DNA of 64,000 bases from RDYZ01 sp964518905 (GTDB lineage: Bacteria; Cyanobacteriota; Cyanobacteriia; Cyanobacteriales; Geitlerinemataceae), in the NCBI GenBank assembly GCA_964518905.1, contig CAZFJL010000013.1, forward strand, positions 21,588 through 85,587, given 5' to 3'. The notes beneath the pieces were generated by a model. It was given only the letters and a program-made list of their open reading frames with translations, had not been told where the DNA came from and did not search any database. A program made the position numbers and the translations under genes. Shown piece after piece: positions 44,423-53,246 of this stretch (position 1 is its first letter; every line of letters starts with the position of its first letter).

Positions 44423-46693
44423 TTAGATAAACCACGGACGGGAGGCATGACGCACCTGACGCGGAAGCAATCCCTTGAGGGTAACTTCGGCAATCTGATC
44501 GGGAAAATATGTCGTCACCGGCAAGCGCACCACCTGACTACTGCCCACGTGCATCTCGCTTAACCAATACACCTGCTCGGCGATCGTCATTAAATCGGTG
44601 TCGCCCGATCGCCGTCGGATCAGCAGCGGTTGCGGCGATGCATTGGCCGCAACGTTGCTTTGTTTGTCGCCCGTGGTCAGCACGATCGCCTCGTTCGCCG
44701 TATGTTGCCAGCCGAAGCCGCGATCAGGGTTGATGTACTGCTGGCCGTTCCAGGCGGCGGCGCGGATGACGGTATCTTTGACGATTTCGACTAGGTCGAG
44801 GCGATCGAGTCCGTCGGTACGCAATTCTTGCTCGAATGCGCGAATCGTTTCCAGTTCTTGATTTTTAAACGTGCCGTCGCGGTGGATTACCAGGTGGCGC
44901 GGTGGTGGTGGTGTACCCGAAGAATTGGGAGCGGTAGATCGGTGGAACGCCACGATCAGATCGTCTAACATCGATCGCAAATCCGCCGCGCCGATCGTTT
45001 CACCACCGCTAAGACACCGGCTCGCCCAGCTCACCAGCTTGCCCCGCGCGTTGACGATGCAAGCCGCCGCGATCGTGCCGCGATCGCCCACCCGTCCGAT
45101 ATCCAGCCCGATGAATGCATCAGCCGTTCCCGGCATCTCGTGGATTTGCCAGGGGATGTAACCGAGTTTGGCGATGATACCGAGCACGACATTTTGGGCA
45201 AATCCATCCTTCATGGCGTTTTGGCGGGCAACTTTTCGCACCGTTTTGTAGGTAACCATTTGCGACGGGATTTGTCGATCGAACAGGATCTGTTTGAGGG
45301 TGTTGTAGGGGTTGATGTCGATATCGAAGCCCGGATCGTCTCGGGTTGGGACAAAGGCGAAGACGAGATCGCAGTTGGGCAGGTGGTCGCAGGTGGCGAG
45401 CAGCGAGGCGCGATCGAGCGGATCGTAGGCGCAGGAATCTCCGGCGCGATCGAGAGCAATGCCAAACTCGCCGAACACCGTGCGTAAACCGTTCATATAG
45501 TTCCGCATCTCGATTTCCCACTCAGCGGGATAAATCACCTGGGTGCGGATGCGATCGGGGCGTTCGAGTAAACGCCGCTTACTCCAGCCCTGCCACACTT
45601 CCGCCACGCACACACGCCGACTACTCCCCTCTAAAAGAACGCCAAAGTCGAGATTTTGACGACGTTGACCGGTGTTAAACGCCACCAGTTCCGAGGGCTG
45701 ACGTAACTGCGTTGCGAACTCCAGGCGATCGCCCACACAAAAACCGCGCTGATTTAACCAGCGGACGCTCTGGCTCGCGAGCTGAATTTTTTGGTCGATC
45801 GACAGGATGTAGCGATCGAACTCCTTAGCTCGCAAATCGCGGCGTTCATAGAGGCGTTTGAGCAGATGGGGCAGTTGGTGAACGGGATCGCTCTGGTTTG
45901 CATAGCGTACGAGGACAGCCCGATCGCCGGGATTGATCGCCAAGCGTTCGTCATCGTTGAGGTGTCCGCGCCGATGGTGGTAATCGAGCAAACTCACGCC
46001 CCCTAATTTCTGGAGCGGTTCCCCAACGCTGACCGAAGCCCAGCCGACCCACTCGCATCCTTTGCCGTTATAGATCTGAGTGAGGCGCTGTTTGGGCTTG
46101 AGGGGGTGACGCTGCGGGTCAAGCTGATTCAGAGTTTGGAGCGATCGGTATTCGTTAGCGTAGTCGAGACAGAGGACGAGCCGATCGTCATCGTTGGCCG
46201 ACTCATCCAGCACAAAATCAAATTTCAGATAGCGTCGCACTTCGGCTTCGTTACCGATTTTATAAACGTTTTTGGTGGAGTAAATCCGCTGTCGTGTTTC
46301 GTCCACGACACTAGAGGGAGCGGCCTGGAAGATGCGGCAGAGTTCGTGATTGCAGTGTTGGAGGAGTAAGCGTCGGTAACGCCGATCGCGCAGATCGATC
46401 GCGGTGGAATCAATGGCGTCCAGGGCGATCGGTGTGGTGTAGCGTGCGGTGATGGCTTCGATCGTTGCGCTGAGGGTGATCCAGTTCAGAGCCTCGGGAT
46501 AGACGATCGCGAGGTCAGGATCGACTTCAGGATCGATGGCAATCCAGACCCCGAGCCGCTCTTTAAGCTGCCAGACCAGACGACGGAGTTGGGCGATCGG
46601 ATCACCTTCGAGACCGCTCCTAAATTGCAGGCGTGTACGGACGGCGGGGATCGGTGGTAGCGATCGGCTGGTCACAAAGCTGAGTTCGTACAT
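44423..46693 (-). CDS. long prokaryotic Argonaute with complete DEDD catalytic tetrad
   Basis: From ATG 46693 the protein has 756 residues (a frame from 46750 adds 19). The C-terminal half is a PIWI domain with catalytic residues Asp531 (FIGLDIGRVGDRG), the glutamate finger Glu565 (SGGETIG), Asp606 (VIHRDGTFKNQELE) and Asp732 (TYFPDQIAE, 25 residues before the end). The MID domain shows the guide 5'-phosphate pocket pattern QMVTYKTVRKVARQNAMKDG and GIIAKLGYIPWQ. The preceding 300 residues fit N and PAZ domains. An intact tetrad predicts guide-directed nuclease activity (DNA-guided DNA cleavage in related enzymes). No Cas, nuclease or Sir2 partner gene is adjacent. Confidence 0.92.
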   Translation of the reverse strand: MYELSFVTSRSLPPIPAVRTRLQFRSGLEGDPIAQLRRLVWQLKERLGVWIAIDPEVDPDLAIVYPEALNWITLSATIEAITARYTTPIALDAIDSTAIDLRDRRYRRLLLQHCNHELCRIFQAAPSSVVDETRQRIYSTKNVYKIGNEAEVRRYLKFDFVLDESANDDDRLVLCLDYANEYRSLQTLNQLDPQRHPLKPKQRLTQIYNGKGCEWVGWASVSVGEPLQKLGGVSLLDYHHRRGHLNDDERLAINPGDRAVLVRYANQSDPVHQLPHLLKRLYERRDLRAKEFDRYILSIDQKIQLASQSVRWLNQRGFCVGDRLEFATQLRQPSELVAFNTGQRRQNLDFGVLLEGSSRRVCVAEVWQGWSKRRLLERPDRIRTQVIYPAEWEIEMRNYMNGLRTVFGEFGIALDRAGDSCAYDPLDRASLLATCDHLPNCDLVFAFVPTRDDPGFDIDINPYNTLKQILFDRQIPSQMVTYKTVRKVARQNAMKDGFAQNVVLGIIAKLGYIPWQIHEMPGTADAFIGLDIGRVGDRGTIAAACIVNARGKLVSWASRCLSGGETIGAADLRSMLDDLIVAFHRSTAPNSSGTPPPPRHLVIHRDGTFKNQELETIRAFEQELRTDGLDRLDLVEIVKDTVIRAAAWNGQQYINPDRGFGWQHTANEAIVLTTGDKQSNVAANASPQPLLIRRRSGDTDLMTIAEQVYWLSEMHVGSSQVVRLPVTTYFPDQIAEVTLKGLLPRQVRHASRPWFI

Positions 46694-46862
46694 CGGGATA
46701 GTAACGGCGTTAGGCGAACGTGATGGCGCTGAGAACTGGAACACAAGCAAGATTCGTTTAAGACCGACATCTTAAGCATGGCGTTTTGACGCTCAATCTC
46801 CAACGGTGAATTTACCCGATCGTGCGAACCGATGTTGCTTTGTCAGGACTTATGCACACTGG

Positions 46863-47003
46863 TATGGCAAAAAACGATTTGCTTAGGACTTATCAAAAAA
46901 AAGCTGAGAGCACTGAGCTTGTCGTTGGCGTAGCCTTCGCTTCGCGAATAGTGCGGTTTTCAGCTTGGACAAGAGTGTCCTAATACAATCGGTTTTCGCT
47001 ATA
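46863..47003 (+). repeat. Family A element, copy 5 (long core)
   Basis: A 141-bp copy, 24 bases longer than copy 1. The extra bases are an internal palindromic insert with TTGGCGTAGCCTTCGC and TTCGCGAATAG. It lies between the Argonaute start and the 3' end of the diguanylate cyclase gene. Confidence 0.9.
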
Positions 47004-47045
47004 GGAGTGACGAAAAATGGGTTAGACGTCCGGCTTGTTTTGAGT

Positions 47046-49004
47046 TTAGGTCGGCTTAAGCTGCTCTAGATCCGACCTCTCGATCGACGCAAAACAATAG
47101 CGATTACGACCCGCTGTTTTCGCGGCATAAAGAGCGCGATCGGCGGCAACGAGCGCCTGAGCAGGCGTTGTGCCCATAGTCGGCGTAATCACCGCCACCC
47201 CGAGACTGAGCGAAACGAGATCAGCCGTGCTCGATCGCCCGTGTGGAATCCCCAAAAACTTGACCTCGGTCTGTATGGCCTCCATCACCTGCTCCGCCTG
47301 ATCTCGCCCCGTTTCAGGCAACACCACCACAAACTCCTCGCCACCATATCGCGCCGTTAACGCCGTCCCGCCCCCCGCGAGTTCACCCATCGCGGTATCC
47401 ATCACGGCCTGTTTAATCGTCTGCGCCACCTGCCGCAAACAGTCATCGCCCGCCTGGTGGCCGTAGGTATCGTTAAATTCCTTGAAGTGGTCAATGTCGC
47501 ACAGCGCGATCGTCAAGCAAGTTTGACGATCGCGAGCATCTTTCCAGCAGGCCGCGAAATACGTATCGAAACAACGGCGATTGGCAATTTGGGTTAACCC
47601 GTCGATCGTCGCGAGGCGATGCAGCTCGTCGTTCACCTGTTGCAATTCGCGGGTGCGAGCCTGCACGCGATCTTCGAGATCATGGTTAATCGTTTCGAGC
47701 TGGTGAAACGATGTTTTTAAGCGCACGGCCATCTGAGCAAAAGCGGTGGCGAGCAAGTGGAGTTCATGGATATTTTGCGGGGGAATAGTCGGGGGATCCT
47801 GACCATCACACCGATCGAAGTTATTGGCGAGAATCCGGCTGGCTTTCGCTAGGGAATGGATCGGGTCGGCGATGCCTCGCGCCGTGGTGATGCCAGCCAA
47901 AATCCCCACGCCGATCGCGATTACCGAAATCCGAATCGCGTTGTTCGCCATCGCAAAAATCGGGTTCATAAAGTCGCCTTCCGGGACGACCACGACGATC
48001 GTCCAGTCCAACCCGCGCGGATCTTGGTAGGGCAACGTTTGCACGAGGACGCGCTCCTGTTCGACCTCAAACGCCTGCTGCGATTGGTTCTCCGGCAGAC
48101 CGTCGTAACGCGCCAATAGCTGCCGACTGACTTCGCGCACTCGGGGCAGGCTACTCTCCGTGGCTAACAGCAGCGGCGAATCGCGACGATAGGCGGTCTC
48201 TGGCTTTGAAGAACCCAGCGTATGGCCGCGATCGTCGAGAACAAAGGCTTCGCCGGTTTTGCCAATAGTGAGCGTGCTGAGAAAATCCCCAATTTGCTCT
48301 AGGCGTAGATCAGCGCTAGCGACGCCAATTAACTCACCGGCTTGATTAAACAGCGGACGATTGGCAGAAATCACGGGCTGTTTTGAGCCGAAATACTGAA
48401 AAACATCGCTCCAGGTGGCATCTCCAGAGTTGACAGCGGCGCGATACCACGGACGGGTTCGGGGGTCATACTTTTCGCGAATCTGCACGCGATCGACGGG
48501 TTGACCATCACGATCAATCTGCCATTTCTCAAAAAAACCCGTATCCCCAAACCAATCGAGTAATAATTCCGACCCATCGCCGATGCGACCAATCCCGACA
48601 TAGCCCCCGGTTTCGGTGGCGATCCCGGTGTAACCGAGCTGATCGAAGCGCTGCATCTGTACAAACAGATATTGGCGCAGCGCCTCGCGATCGGTCAGGT
48701 CGAGATGTCCGAGGGCGATCGCATCTGCACCGAGTTGTGTCGCCGTGTGAGCATCTTCTAGATAGTGGGCGATTTCATCCGAGATCCGATTGGCTAGCTC
48801 GATTTGCAGTTTGCCGATCGTTGTCGTTACAGCCGTACGACCCTGATGAAACGAACTCGCCGCCACAATGATGATGGCGATCGTCAGTTGCAACACAAAG
48901 GGCGCAATCAAAATCACCCTCAGCGACAGGCGCTTTGGCCAAAGGCTACGCAGCGCCACACGTTGCACACGCCGCAAACGTCGCAACCTAGAGAAATCAA
49001 CCAT
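47046..49004 (-). CDS. membrane diguanylate cyclase (dCache-HAMP-GGDEF)
   Basis: The 652-residue protein has a membrane helix at about 30-50 and an extracytoplasmic double Cache domain (residues about 60-340, with DPRTRPWYRAAVNSGDATWS and LIGVASADLRLEQIGDFLST). A second helix lies at about 356-372, then a HAMP-like linker, a coiled coil and a GGDEF domain (DGLTQIANRRCFDTYF). The active site GGEEF at 554-558 is intact. The RxxD inhibitory site usually five residues upstream is absent (GGTA in its place), so product inhibition through that site is not expected. It should synthesise cyclic di-GMP in response to a small extracellular ligand. Confidence 0.93.
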   Translation of the reverse strand: MVDFSRLRRLRRVQRVALRSLWPKRLSLRVILIAPFVLQLTIAIIIVAASSFHQGRTAVTTTIGKLQIELANRISDEIAHYLEDAHTATQLGADAIALGHLDLTDREALRQYLFVQMQRFDQLGYTGIATETGGYVGIGRIGDGSELLLDWFGDTGFFEKWQIDRDGQPVDRVQIREKYDPRTRPWYRAAVNSGDATWSDVFQYFGSKQPVISANRPLFNQAGELIGVASADLRLEQIGDFLSTLTIGKTGEAFVLDDRGHTLGSSKPETAYRRDSPLLLATESSLPRVREVSRQLLARYDGLPENQSQQAFEVEQERVLVQTLPYQDPRGLDWTIVVVVPEGDFMNPIFAMANNAIRISVIAIGVGILAGITTARGIADPIHSLAKASRILANNFDRCDGQDPPTIPPQNIHELHLLATAFAQMAVRLKTSFHQLETINHDLEDRVQARTRELQQVNDELHRLATIDGLTQIANRRCFDTYFAACWKDARDRQTCLTIALCDIDHFKEFNDTYGHQAGDDCLRQVAQTIKQAVMDTAMGELAGGGTALTARYGGEEFVVVLPETGRDQAEQVMEAIQTEVKFLGIPHGRSSTADLVSLSLGVAVITPTMGTTPAQALVAADRALYAAKTAGRNRYCFASIERSDLEQLKPT

Positions 49005-49168
49005 AGAGAGAAAAATTACGAGTGGCGATGACCAATATGATTAATTCACCGATGAGCAGGCTATGAGCCGCGAACATCCCCTTAATTGTTCATTATCGAT
49101 CTTTCCTTGCCCAAGCATCGACAAAATTGTCTAGGCTAGAACCGCTTTGATTGTTGGAGAATCGGCCT

Positions 49169-50203
49169 GTGACGGTTGTTTTTGCTGGTGATATTGGTGG
49201 AACCAAGACGATTTTACGGTTGGTCCGCGTCGAGAATGTAGTCCCAAATGCGCCGATCGCGCTGGAAACGCTGCACGAGACCACCTATTCGAGTCAGGAC
49301 TACCCCGACTTTACGCCGATGGCGCAGCAGTTCCTCGCCTCGGCTTCCTCAGCGCTGGGAATGCCGACGATCGTCGGGGGCTGCTTGGGGATTGCGGGGC
49401 CGGTGGTGGGTAATCGCGTCGTGCTGACGAATTTAAGCTGGACGATCGACGGCCATCAGCTCGCCCACGATCTGCACCTGCCGTTTATGACCCTGATTAA
49501 TGACTTTGCAGCGGTGGGCTACGGCATCTTCGGCCTGCCAGAATCAGCGTTTAAAACGCTACAAGCGGGCGAAGTCGATCGCACCAAGCCGATCGCCGTC
49601 CTCGGAGCCGGAACCGGTCTCGGCGAATGTTTCCTGATGCCAACGAATACGACGACGGGATCGAATTATGCCGTTGGCGCGTCCGAGGGGGGGCACGTGG
49701 AGTACGCACCGACGACGCCGCTGGAGTTCGAGTTAGCGGACTATATCCGCACCACAGCTCAGGTCGATCGCGTCTCCCTAGAGCGCGTCGTGTCCGGTTC
49801 CGGCATTCTGACGATCTATCAATTTCTCTGCGATTGCAAATTTGCGCATGATCCCGTAGCGGGACGCTACCTCGACAGCTCGACCCCGGCGGCGGCAGTC
49901 TCGCAAGCGGCGATCGCCGGTGACGATCCGATCGCGGTGCAAACGATGGATCTCTTCGTCGATGCCTACGGACGCGCGGCGGGTGATTTGGCGCTGCACC
50001 TGTTGCCCTATGGCGGTTTGTATATCGCCGGAGGCGTGGCGGCGAAAAATCTGCCGTTACTCGAAACGGGCGATCGCTTTTTGAAGGAATTCCGCCACAA
50101 AGGCCGAGTCAGCGGCGTGCTTGATGCCGTGCCGCTGCATGTGGTGCTCGATGCCGATGTGGGCGCGATCGGTTCCGCCGTCTGCGCCGTATTGTCGCGC
50201 TAA
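49169..50203 (+). CDS. glk: glucokinase
   Basis: From GTG 49169, chosen for the GGAGA motif just upstream, the protein has 344 residues; the open frame begins at TTG 49151. It has the sugar-kinase phosphate loop FAGDIGGTKTILRLV, GGCLGIAGPVVGNRVVLTNL, the catalytic Asp in FMTLINDFAAVGYGI, VLGAGTGLGECFLMP and the C-terminal adenosine motif GGLYIAGGVAAKNLPL. It belongs to the bacterial Glk branch and should phosphorylate glucose with ATP. Confidence 0.94.
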   Translation: MTVVFAGDIGGTKTILRLVRVENVVPNAPIALETLHETTYSSQDYPDFTPMAQQFLASASSALGMPTIVGGCLGIAGPVVGNRVVLTNLSWTIDGHQLAHDLHLPFMTLINDFAAVGYGIFGLPESAFKTLQAGEVDRTKPIAVLGAGTGLGECFLMPTNTTTGSNYAVGASEGGHVEYAPTTPLEFELADYIRTTAQVDRVSLERVVSGSGILTIYQFLCDCKFAHDPVAGRYLDSSTPAAAVSQAAIAGDDPIAVQTMDLFVDAYGRAAGDLALHLLPYGGLYIAGGVAAKNLPLLETGDRFLKEFRHKGRVSGVLDAVPLHVVLDADVGAIGSAVCAVLSR

Positions 50204-50340
50204 CGTCCCGCACACCGAACTCACATTCGGGGCGATCGTGATTCATCACAACTCCAGATAAACTGAGAACTCCGATCGCCACCCTTCTCGCAGCGTGATT
50301 TCGTCGCTAGAGACCCCGCATACTTTCGAGCGTCCCTCGC

Positions 50341-52053
50341 ATGAGCACCCCCAATTCATCCAACCGCCCATCCCTGACAGCTCAACTGCAAAACGGGCTA
50401 ACCTACGGCCTAAATCTGATCCGACAGATCGACCTCTGGAGCCTCGGCGCGATCGCGATCGCGCTGATCATCGCCGCGCCGATCCTGTTCATCGCGAGCA
50501 ACGTCCTCACAACGCCAAGCCAGGTGTGGGGACATCTCGCGGCAACCGTGCTGCCGCGCTATCTGATCAATTCTGCGATCCTGGCGATCGGCGTGAGCGT
50601 CGGGACGATCGCGATCGGGGTGAGCACCGCATGGCTGGTGAGTGTTTGTCAGTTTCCAGGGCGGCGAATCTGGGAGGGATTGCTGTTGTTTCCGCTCGCG
50701 GCTCCGGCCTACCTGCTGGCCTATACCTACACGGATTTTCTCGAATTTTCGGGGCCGGTTCAGGCGGGTTTACGCCATCTCTTTGGCTGGGAATATGGCG
50801 ACTATTGGTTTCCCGATATCCGCTCGATCGGCGGCGCGATCGCCCTGCTCGTCCTGACGCTCTACCCCTACGTTTATCTCCTAACCCGCGTCGCCTTTCT
50901 CGAACAATCCGTCTGTACCCTCGAAGCCAGTCGCGTACTGGGCTGTTCCCCCTGGCGTAGCTTCTTGACCGTCGCCGTACCGCTCGCTCGTCCGGCGATC
51001 GCCGCTGGAACCGCCCTGGCGCTGATGGAAACACTCAACGATTTCGGCACGGTGCAATATTTCGGCGTCGATACCTTCACCACCGGGATCTATCGCACCT
51101 GGTTCGCGATGGGCGATCGTCCCGCCGCGACCCAACTCGCCGCGATTTTGCTGCTCTTCGTCTTTGCCCTGCTGGCGATCGAGCGCTATTCCCGCAATCA
51201 AGCCGCCTACTTTCAAACCGACACCACCGCCGCCTCGCCCGTACCGCGCTACGAGCTGAACGGCTGGCGAGCCGCTGGCGCGATCGCCCTCTGTACATTT
51301 CCCGTTATGTTCGGTTTCCTGCTCCCGGCGGGCGTCCTGCTCGAAATGGCGATCGCCAATGCCGATCGGGTGTTTAACCGCGATTTTTGGCAATTTGCCA
51401 GCAATAGCCTGATCGTCGCGGGCGTTACGGCCATCCTCGCCGTGATTGTCGCCACCTTTTTGGCCTACAGCGTCCGGCTCAATCCCCGCTGGGCGATCCA
51501 GCTTTCCGCACGAGTCGCCGCCCTCGGTTACGCCGTCCCCGGATCGGCGATCGCGGTCGGCGTGCTGATCCCCGCCGGGACGATCGACAACGCGATCGAT
51601 CGCTGGATGCGTGCCACGTTTAACATTTCGACGGGGCTGCTCTTTAGCGGCACGATGGCGATCCTGGTCTTCGCCTACCTAGTGCGCTTCCTGGCCGTGT
51701 CCTACGGCAGCATCGAATCGAGCCTCGGCAAAGTCTCGCCCAGTCTCGACGAAGCCGCTCGCAGCCTCGGCTATTCCCCCGCCAAAACCCTGGTTAAAAT
51801 TCACGTGCCGATCGTCTGGAGCGGTTTGCTAACAGCAGCAATGACGGTGTTTGTGGATGTGATGAAAGAGCTACCGGCGACGATCGCGCTGCGTCCGTTT
51901 AATTTCGATACGTTAGCGGTGCGGATTTATAATCTCGCGTCGGATGAACGCTTGGCGGAGGCGTCGGGGTTGGCGTTGGCGCTGGTGGTGGTGGGGATGA
52001 TTCCGGCGTTGACCTTGGGCTGGCAGATCTCGCGATCGAGCGATCGGGGGTAA
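50341..52053 (+). CDS. Fe3+-type ABC transporter permease (FutB/SfuB-like, duplicated)
   Basis: The 570-residue protein holds two six-helix binding-protein-dependent permease domains. The first EAA loop is TLEASRVLGCSPWRSFLTVA and the second is SLDEAARSLGYSPAKTLVKI. It has FDTLAVRIYNLASDERLAEA near the end. Fused double permeases of this kind serve ferric iron or thiamine import. The cognate binding protein and ATPase are not adjacent, as with futABC in cyanobacteria. It is GC-rich and monocistronic. Confidence 0.9.
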   Translation: MSTPNSSNRPSLTAQLQNGLTYGLNLIRQIDLWSLGAIAIALIIAAPILFIASNVLTTPSQVWGHLAATVLPRYLINSAILAIGVSVGTIAIGVSTAWLVSVCQFPGRRIWEGLLLFPLAAPAYLLAYTYTDFLEFSGPVQAGLRHLFGWEYGDYWFPDIRSIGGAIALLVLTLYPYVYLLTRVAFLEQSVCTLEASRVLGCSPWRSFLTVAVPLARPAIAAGTALALMETLNDFGTVQYFGVDTFTTGIYRTWFAMGDRPAATQLAAILLLFVFALLAIERYSRNQAAYFQTDTTAASPVPRYELNGWRAAGAIALCTFPVMFGFLLPAGVLLEMAIANADRVFNRDFWQFASNSLIVAGVTAILAVIVATFLAYSVRLNPRWAIQLSARVAALGYAVPGSAIAVGVLIPAGTIDNAIDRWMRATFNISTGLLFSGTMAILVFAYLVRFLAVSYGSIESSLGKVSPSLDEAARSLGYSPAKTLVKIHVPIVWSGLLTAAMTVFVDVMKELPATIALRPFNFDTLAVRIYNLASDERLAEASGLALALVVVGMIPALTLGWQISRSSDRG

Positions 52054-52074
52054 GGTTTGTTTGTCGATCACGAT

Positions 52075-52875
52075 CTATCGCGTCGAATGATGTTGAAAAA
52101 ATACTTGGACAATGTGGTTTAACAGTTGATTCACACGTTTACCCTGTGCTTGAGCGGCTTGCCTGAGAGCCACATCATTCGCTTGCGATAGCTGCAAGGG
52201 GGCGTGATGCTCCGGGAACGCCCACGCGCAGGTTTGACAGTCCAATTCACAGCCCCGGCAGGCTGTACTTTTAAAGTTGTTGCATTCTCGACAAAGGGGT
52301 TGCCAATTTTCGAGCGTATTGTCGCCCTGACGCGATCGTGGAATTTTATGATCCTGTTGCAGTTGAACCTCCGACTCGTGGCGATCACACACGGCACAGC
52401 GTTCCTGATAGTGCTGACAAATCCTTGCCCAATCCTGATCTGAAAGCTGAACGCGCGGGATTTTTTTCGGTTCTATCTGGAGATGAACCAATTGATAGAC
52501 CCTGCCACGTTTTGCAATTCCAACTAAACCCTCTTCACCCTGCAATTCGCGTAACCGACGAAAAACATCAACGTAGGGCTTATAGGGTTGGTTACCACGA
52601 TGCTGGCGACGGCGAAACTGATCGATTGCTAATCGCAGTTCATCCTCACTCACGTGTGGCCCTGGTATTCCTGCGTTTTCCGGCCAGAGCAACTCTAGAA
52701 AAACACGATAATAGTTGCGGTTAGCTTGACTCGGCGAAACAAAAGCAGAATACGTTTGTTCAATCCAGAGTTTGCGCTCTTGGGATGAGACTGTCGTTTT
52801 TTTGGTAGGTTTAACCAGATCGAGAAATTGCTGACGACCTTTCCCACTACGTCGATCGCCTTGAGGCTGTGTCAT
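52075..52875 (-). CDS. HNH endonuclease, candidate Type II restriction enzyme
   Basis: The 266-residue protein has an N-terminal part of 150 residues of unknown fold and a C-terminal HNH domain. It has CAVC (160-163), the metal-binding DHKIP (175-179), NTLENWQPLC with CREC at 195-198, and then a second cysteine cluster (CRGCELDCQTC). The first cysteine pairs fit the structural zinc of HNH nucleases. It starts in a four-base ATGA overlap with the upstream XRE-family gene and is divergent to a C5 methyltransferase, the classical arrangement of a C-controlled restriction system. The target site cannot be read. Confidence 0.82.
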   Translation of the reverse strand: MTQPQGDRRSGKGRQQFLDLVKPTKKTTVSSQERKLWIEQTYSAFVSPSQANRNYYRVFLELLWPENAGIPGPHVSEDELRLAIDQFRRRQHRGNQPYKPYVDVFRRLRELQGEEGLVGIAKRGRVYQLVHLQIEPKKIPRVQLSDQDWARICQHYQERCAVCDRHESEVQLQQDHKIPRSRQGDNTLENWQPLCRECNNFKSTACRGCELDCQTCAWAFPEHHAPLQLSQANDVALRQAAQAQGKRVNQLLNHIVQVFFQHHSTR

Positions 52876-53108
52876 CGCGGATCACCCCGTAGCAAAAACA
52901 CAGGGTCAGTGTCTAGGATTTGCGCGATCGCCTCTAACTCAAAATCTTTGACGCTACGAACTTGGCGTTCAATCTCCGAAATATCTGACTGTTCAAGCTT
53001 TAAGCCGTAATCCACGGATAGAGCAACTGCAAGCTCGATTTGCTGCAACCCTAATGATTGACGTATTGTCCGAATATGTGGCCCGCTGATATTTTTGGGA
53101 TGAGACAT
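52872..53108 (-). CDS. XRE-family regulator, candidate controller (C) protein of the restriction system
   Basis: From ATG 53108 the protein has 78 residues; an upstream TTG at 53123 adds five. The helix-turn-helix is in IRTIRQSLGLQQIELAVALS with LEQSDISEIERQVRSVKDFE. Such C proteins bind operator palindromes to time restriction enzyme synthesis after the methyltransferase. It overlaps the HNH gene start by four bases, so the two are co-transcribed. A palindrome TGATTAATCA lies 16 bases upstream and another in the methyltransferase leader. Confidence 0.85.
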   Translation of the reverse strand: MSHPKNISGPHIRTIRQSLGLQQIELAVALSVDYGLKLEQSDISEIERQVRSVKDFELEAIAQILDTDPVFLLRGDPR

Positions 53109-53123
53109 CGAGACTAAAGGCAA

Positions 53124-53133
53124 TGATTAATCA
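53124..53133. promoter_or_regulatory. palindrome upstream of the controller gene
   Basis: TGATTAATCA is a perfect ten-base palindrome immediately upstream of the controller start. It is a candidate C-box half or full operator. Confidence 0.35.
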
Positions 53134-53171
53134 ATCAACGCATCTAGATTAGTTTCCTCGTTCTAATGTTT

Positions 53172-53190
53172 GTAGACGATTTTCGTCTAC
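53172..53190. promoter_or_regulatory. candidate operator of the restriction-modification locus
   Basis: GTAGACGA (53172-53179), spacer TTT and TCGTCTAC (53183-53190) form a perfect inverted repeat in the divergent region. It supports a methyltransferase start downstream of it (53247), not the open-frame start at 53166, which would place the palindrome inside coding sequence. Confidence 0.55.
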
Positions 53191-53246
53191 GGGCTTATTC
53201 GGTTAAGATAGCTAATGTTCTCGATCCACTGACCAAAGCACATTTT

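Noticed and set aside
44423..46693. possible CRISPR-linked Argonaute
   Set aside because: No cas1, cas2 or repeat array lies within the window, so a CRISPR link is not supported.
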